Shown: positions 39,623 through 40,515 of the stretch, in pieces | Layout of the letters: every line of letters starts with the position of its first letter | How positions within the stretch are numbered: the first letter of the stretch is position 1 | Origin: Candidatus Methylacidiphilales bacterium | Lineage (GTDB): Bacteria > Verrucomicrobiota > Verrucomicrobiia > Methylacidiphilales > JAAUTS01 | Reading direction: 5' to 3' | NCBI GenBank assembly: GCA_028713655.1 | Contig: JAQTNW010000030.1 | Location: 1-40,515, forward strand | Length of the DNA stretch: 40,515 bases | The notes under the pieces: model-generated | Seen by the model: only the letters and a program-made list of their open reading frames with translations | The model's database searches: none | Told to the model about the DNA's origin: nothing | Position numbers and translations under genes: made by a program

Positions 39623-40515
39623 GAGGCTGTTGAAAAAGGGGATAAGTTAGCTTGAACATAGTGTACGGCCTGCTTGTCTAATCAGGATGCGTGGACGACA
39701 GCAAAAGCAGCAACCCTTGTTTGTGAATATCCGGCTGGAGGAGATGGTTCCGGGGAATCATCTTTTACGGCGCATCGAGCGCAAGATTGACTTCAACTTC
39801 ATCGACCAAAAGACCCAGGACCTCTACAGCACAATCGGAAGGCCGTCAATTGATCCCCAAGTTTTGGTGCGAATGATGTTTATCGGGTATCTTTTTGGCA
39901 TTCATTCGGAACGCCGTCTGTGCCAGGAAGTGCATTTGAATCTGGCTTACCGTTGGTTCTGCGGCTTGGGACTGGAAGACAAGGTGCCGGATCATTCGAC
40001 CTTCACCAAGAACCGGCATGGGCGTTTTGCCGGAACGACCTTGTTCCGGGATTTATTTTATGCGGTGGTGGACCAAGCCTTGGCGCGGGGCTTGATCCAA
40101 GGGCGGCATTTGAGTGTCGATGCCACCACGATGCAGGCCAATGCCTCCTTGGACAGTCTGGAGCCGATTGTTGTCCCCATGAGTGCGGAAGGCTACTGGC
40201 AGGAGGTCGAGGCGCAGAATCCGGTGCCGGAGGAAAACCCGCCGGATCCGAATCCGGATTCCAAAACGGACAAACCTAAAATCAGCAACGCAACTCACCG
40301 CAGCCAGAGTGCTCCCCAAGCCAGACTCTTTGCCAAACGTTTTGAGAAGACCCGCCTGCCTTACTCGGACAATGTGTTAATGGATAATGGAAGCCGGTTT
40401 ATTTTGGACGTTGAGGTGACCGAACCCAATGTGCATCAGGAGGGCCAAGCCGCCGCATCGATGGTGCAACGCAGCCGCTTTCGTTTAAAAATTGATCCTC
40501 AAAGCATAGGTGGAG
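39623..40515 (+). mobile_element. Insertion sequence, left part (runs off the window)
   Basis: The likely left terminal repeat is GAGGCTGTTGAAAAAGG at 39623-39639, a start shared by many IS4/IS5/IS1182-type elements, about 60 bp before the transposase ATG. The right end lies beyond the window, so the inverted repeat and target duplication cannot be tested. It interrupts or abuts the CHAT-paralogue fragment. Confidence 0.75.
39687..40515 (+). CDS. Transposase (IS1182/IS5-like DDE family), partial
   Basis: The frame is open from ATG 39687 to the window end (276 codons). The N-terminal domain reads VNIRLEEMVPGNHLLRRIER and RPSIDPQVLVRMMFIGYLFG, then ERRLCQEVHLNLAYRWFCGL and PDHSTFTKNR, the DUF772-type start of IS1182 and related transposases. 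The first catalytic Asp is Asp145 (LSVDATTMQANAS). A proline-rich insert (PVPEENPPDPNPDSKT) precedes the expected second Asp region (YSDNVLMDNGSRF). The remaining DDE residues are outside. No premature stop is seen, so the element may be active. Confidence 0.92.
   Translation, partial: MRGRQQKQQPLFVNIRLEEMVPGNHLLRRIERKIDFNFIDQKTQDLYSTIGRPSIDPQVLVRMMFIGYLFGIHSERRLCQEVHLNLAYRWFCGLGLEDKVPDHSTFTKNRHGRFAGTTLFRDLFYAVVDQALARGLIQGRHLSVDATTMQANASLDSLEPIVVPMSAEGYWQEVEAQNPVPEENPPDPNPDSKTDKPKISNATHRSQSAPQARLFAKRFEKTRLPYSDNVLMDNGSRFILDVEVTEPNVHQEGQAAASMVQRSRFRLKIDPQSIGG

Noticed and set aside
39404-39655. 83-codon frame as a gene
   Set aside because: It is a fragment of a CHAT-gene paralogue that runs into the insertion sequence terminus.

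Overview
The window looks like a chromosomal segment of a Gram-negative bacterium of the PVC group, most likely Verrucomicrobiota. The grounds are: an LptD-type outer-membrane assembly protein; the long (587-residue) form of IspG; a combined isoprenoid/envelope operon; secreted proteins with NQGQLK/HAF/Fn3-type repeats; and intergenic spaces packed with degenerate repeats of the kind 'TTTGCGTCTTGGCG', 'ATCCGTGTGCATCCGTGG' and 'TCATCCTGTAAATCCTG'. The phylum call is an inference from gene content and style; no rRNA gene is present.

Region 1 (1-4159) is a chromosomal integron. An integron integrase gene (2786-4159, +) is divergent from an array of at least six gene cassettes on the minus strand. 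The cassettes are separated by attC sites at 1-42 (cut by the window edge), 332-451, 894-953, 1179-1281, 1576-1660 and 2092-2151. Five cassettes carry small proteins, four of them predicted secreted or membrane. One carries only a recent 3' fragment duplicated from the first cassette. The attI side holds stacked palindromes that overlap a candidate cassette promoter.

Region 2 (4489-23925) is conserved housekeeping. It has hrpB and recO, divergent. Then comes a long minus-strand envelope/isoprenoid operon transcribed lptD-ugd-purA-uppS-cdsA-dxr-rseP-ispG, with several 4-bp start/stop overlaps. It makes MEP-pathway isoprenoids (IspG, Dxr), undecaprenyl diphosphate (UppS), CDP-diacylglycerol (CdsA), UDP-glucuronate (Ugd) and the LPS exporter (LptD), with a site-2 protease. 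nadD precedes it. A three-subunit proton-translocating transhydrogenase (pntAA-pntAB-pntB) and obgE follow on the plus strand.

Region 3 (24045-30424, minus strand) has an SGNH hydrolase with membrane segments. It then has a second operon read rsmI - secreted protein - exbB - exbD - tonB-like - small zinc-ribbon membrane protein - guaA.

Region 4 (30425-40515) is accessory. A long structured leader precedes a secreted tail-fibre-like protein. Next are a very large secreted protein (about 1,534 residues) ending in a CHAT/caspase-like cysteine protease domain, and an overlapping putative lipoprotein with a PepSY-like C-terminus. Together they form a tight three-gene unit and are the best candidate here for an undescribed system. 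After it come a helically phased array of 11-bp repeats, a decayed tyrosine recombinase, a PIN-domain toxin with a 54-codon partner, a 123-bp echo of the CHAT gene, and the left part of an insertion sequence that runs off the window.
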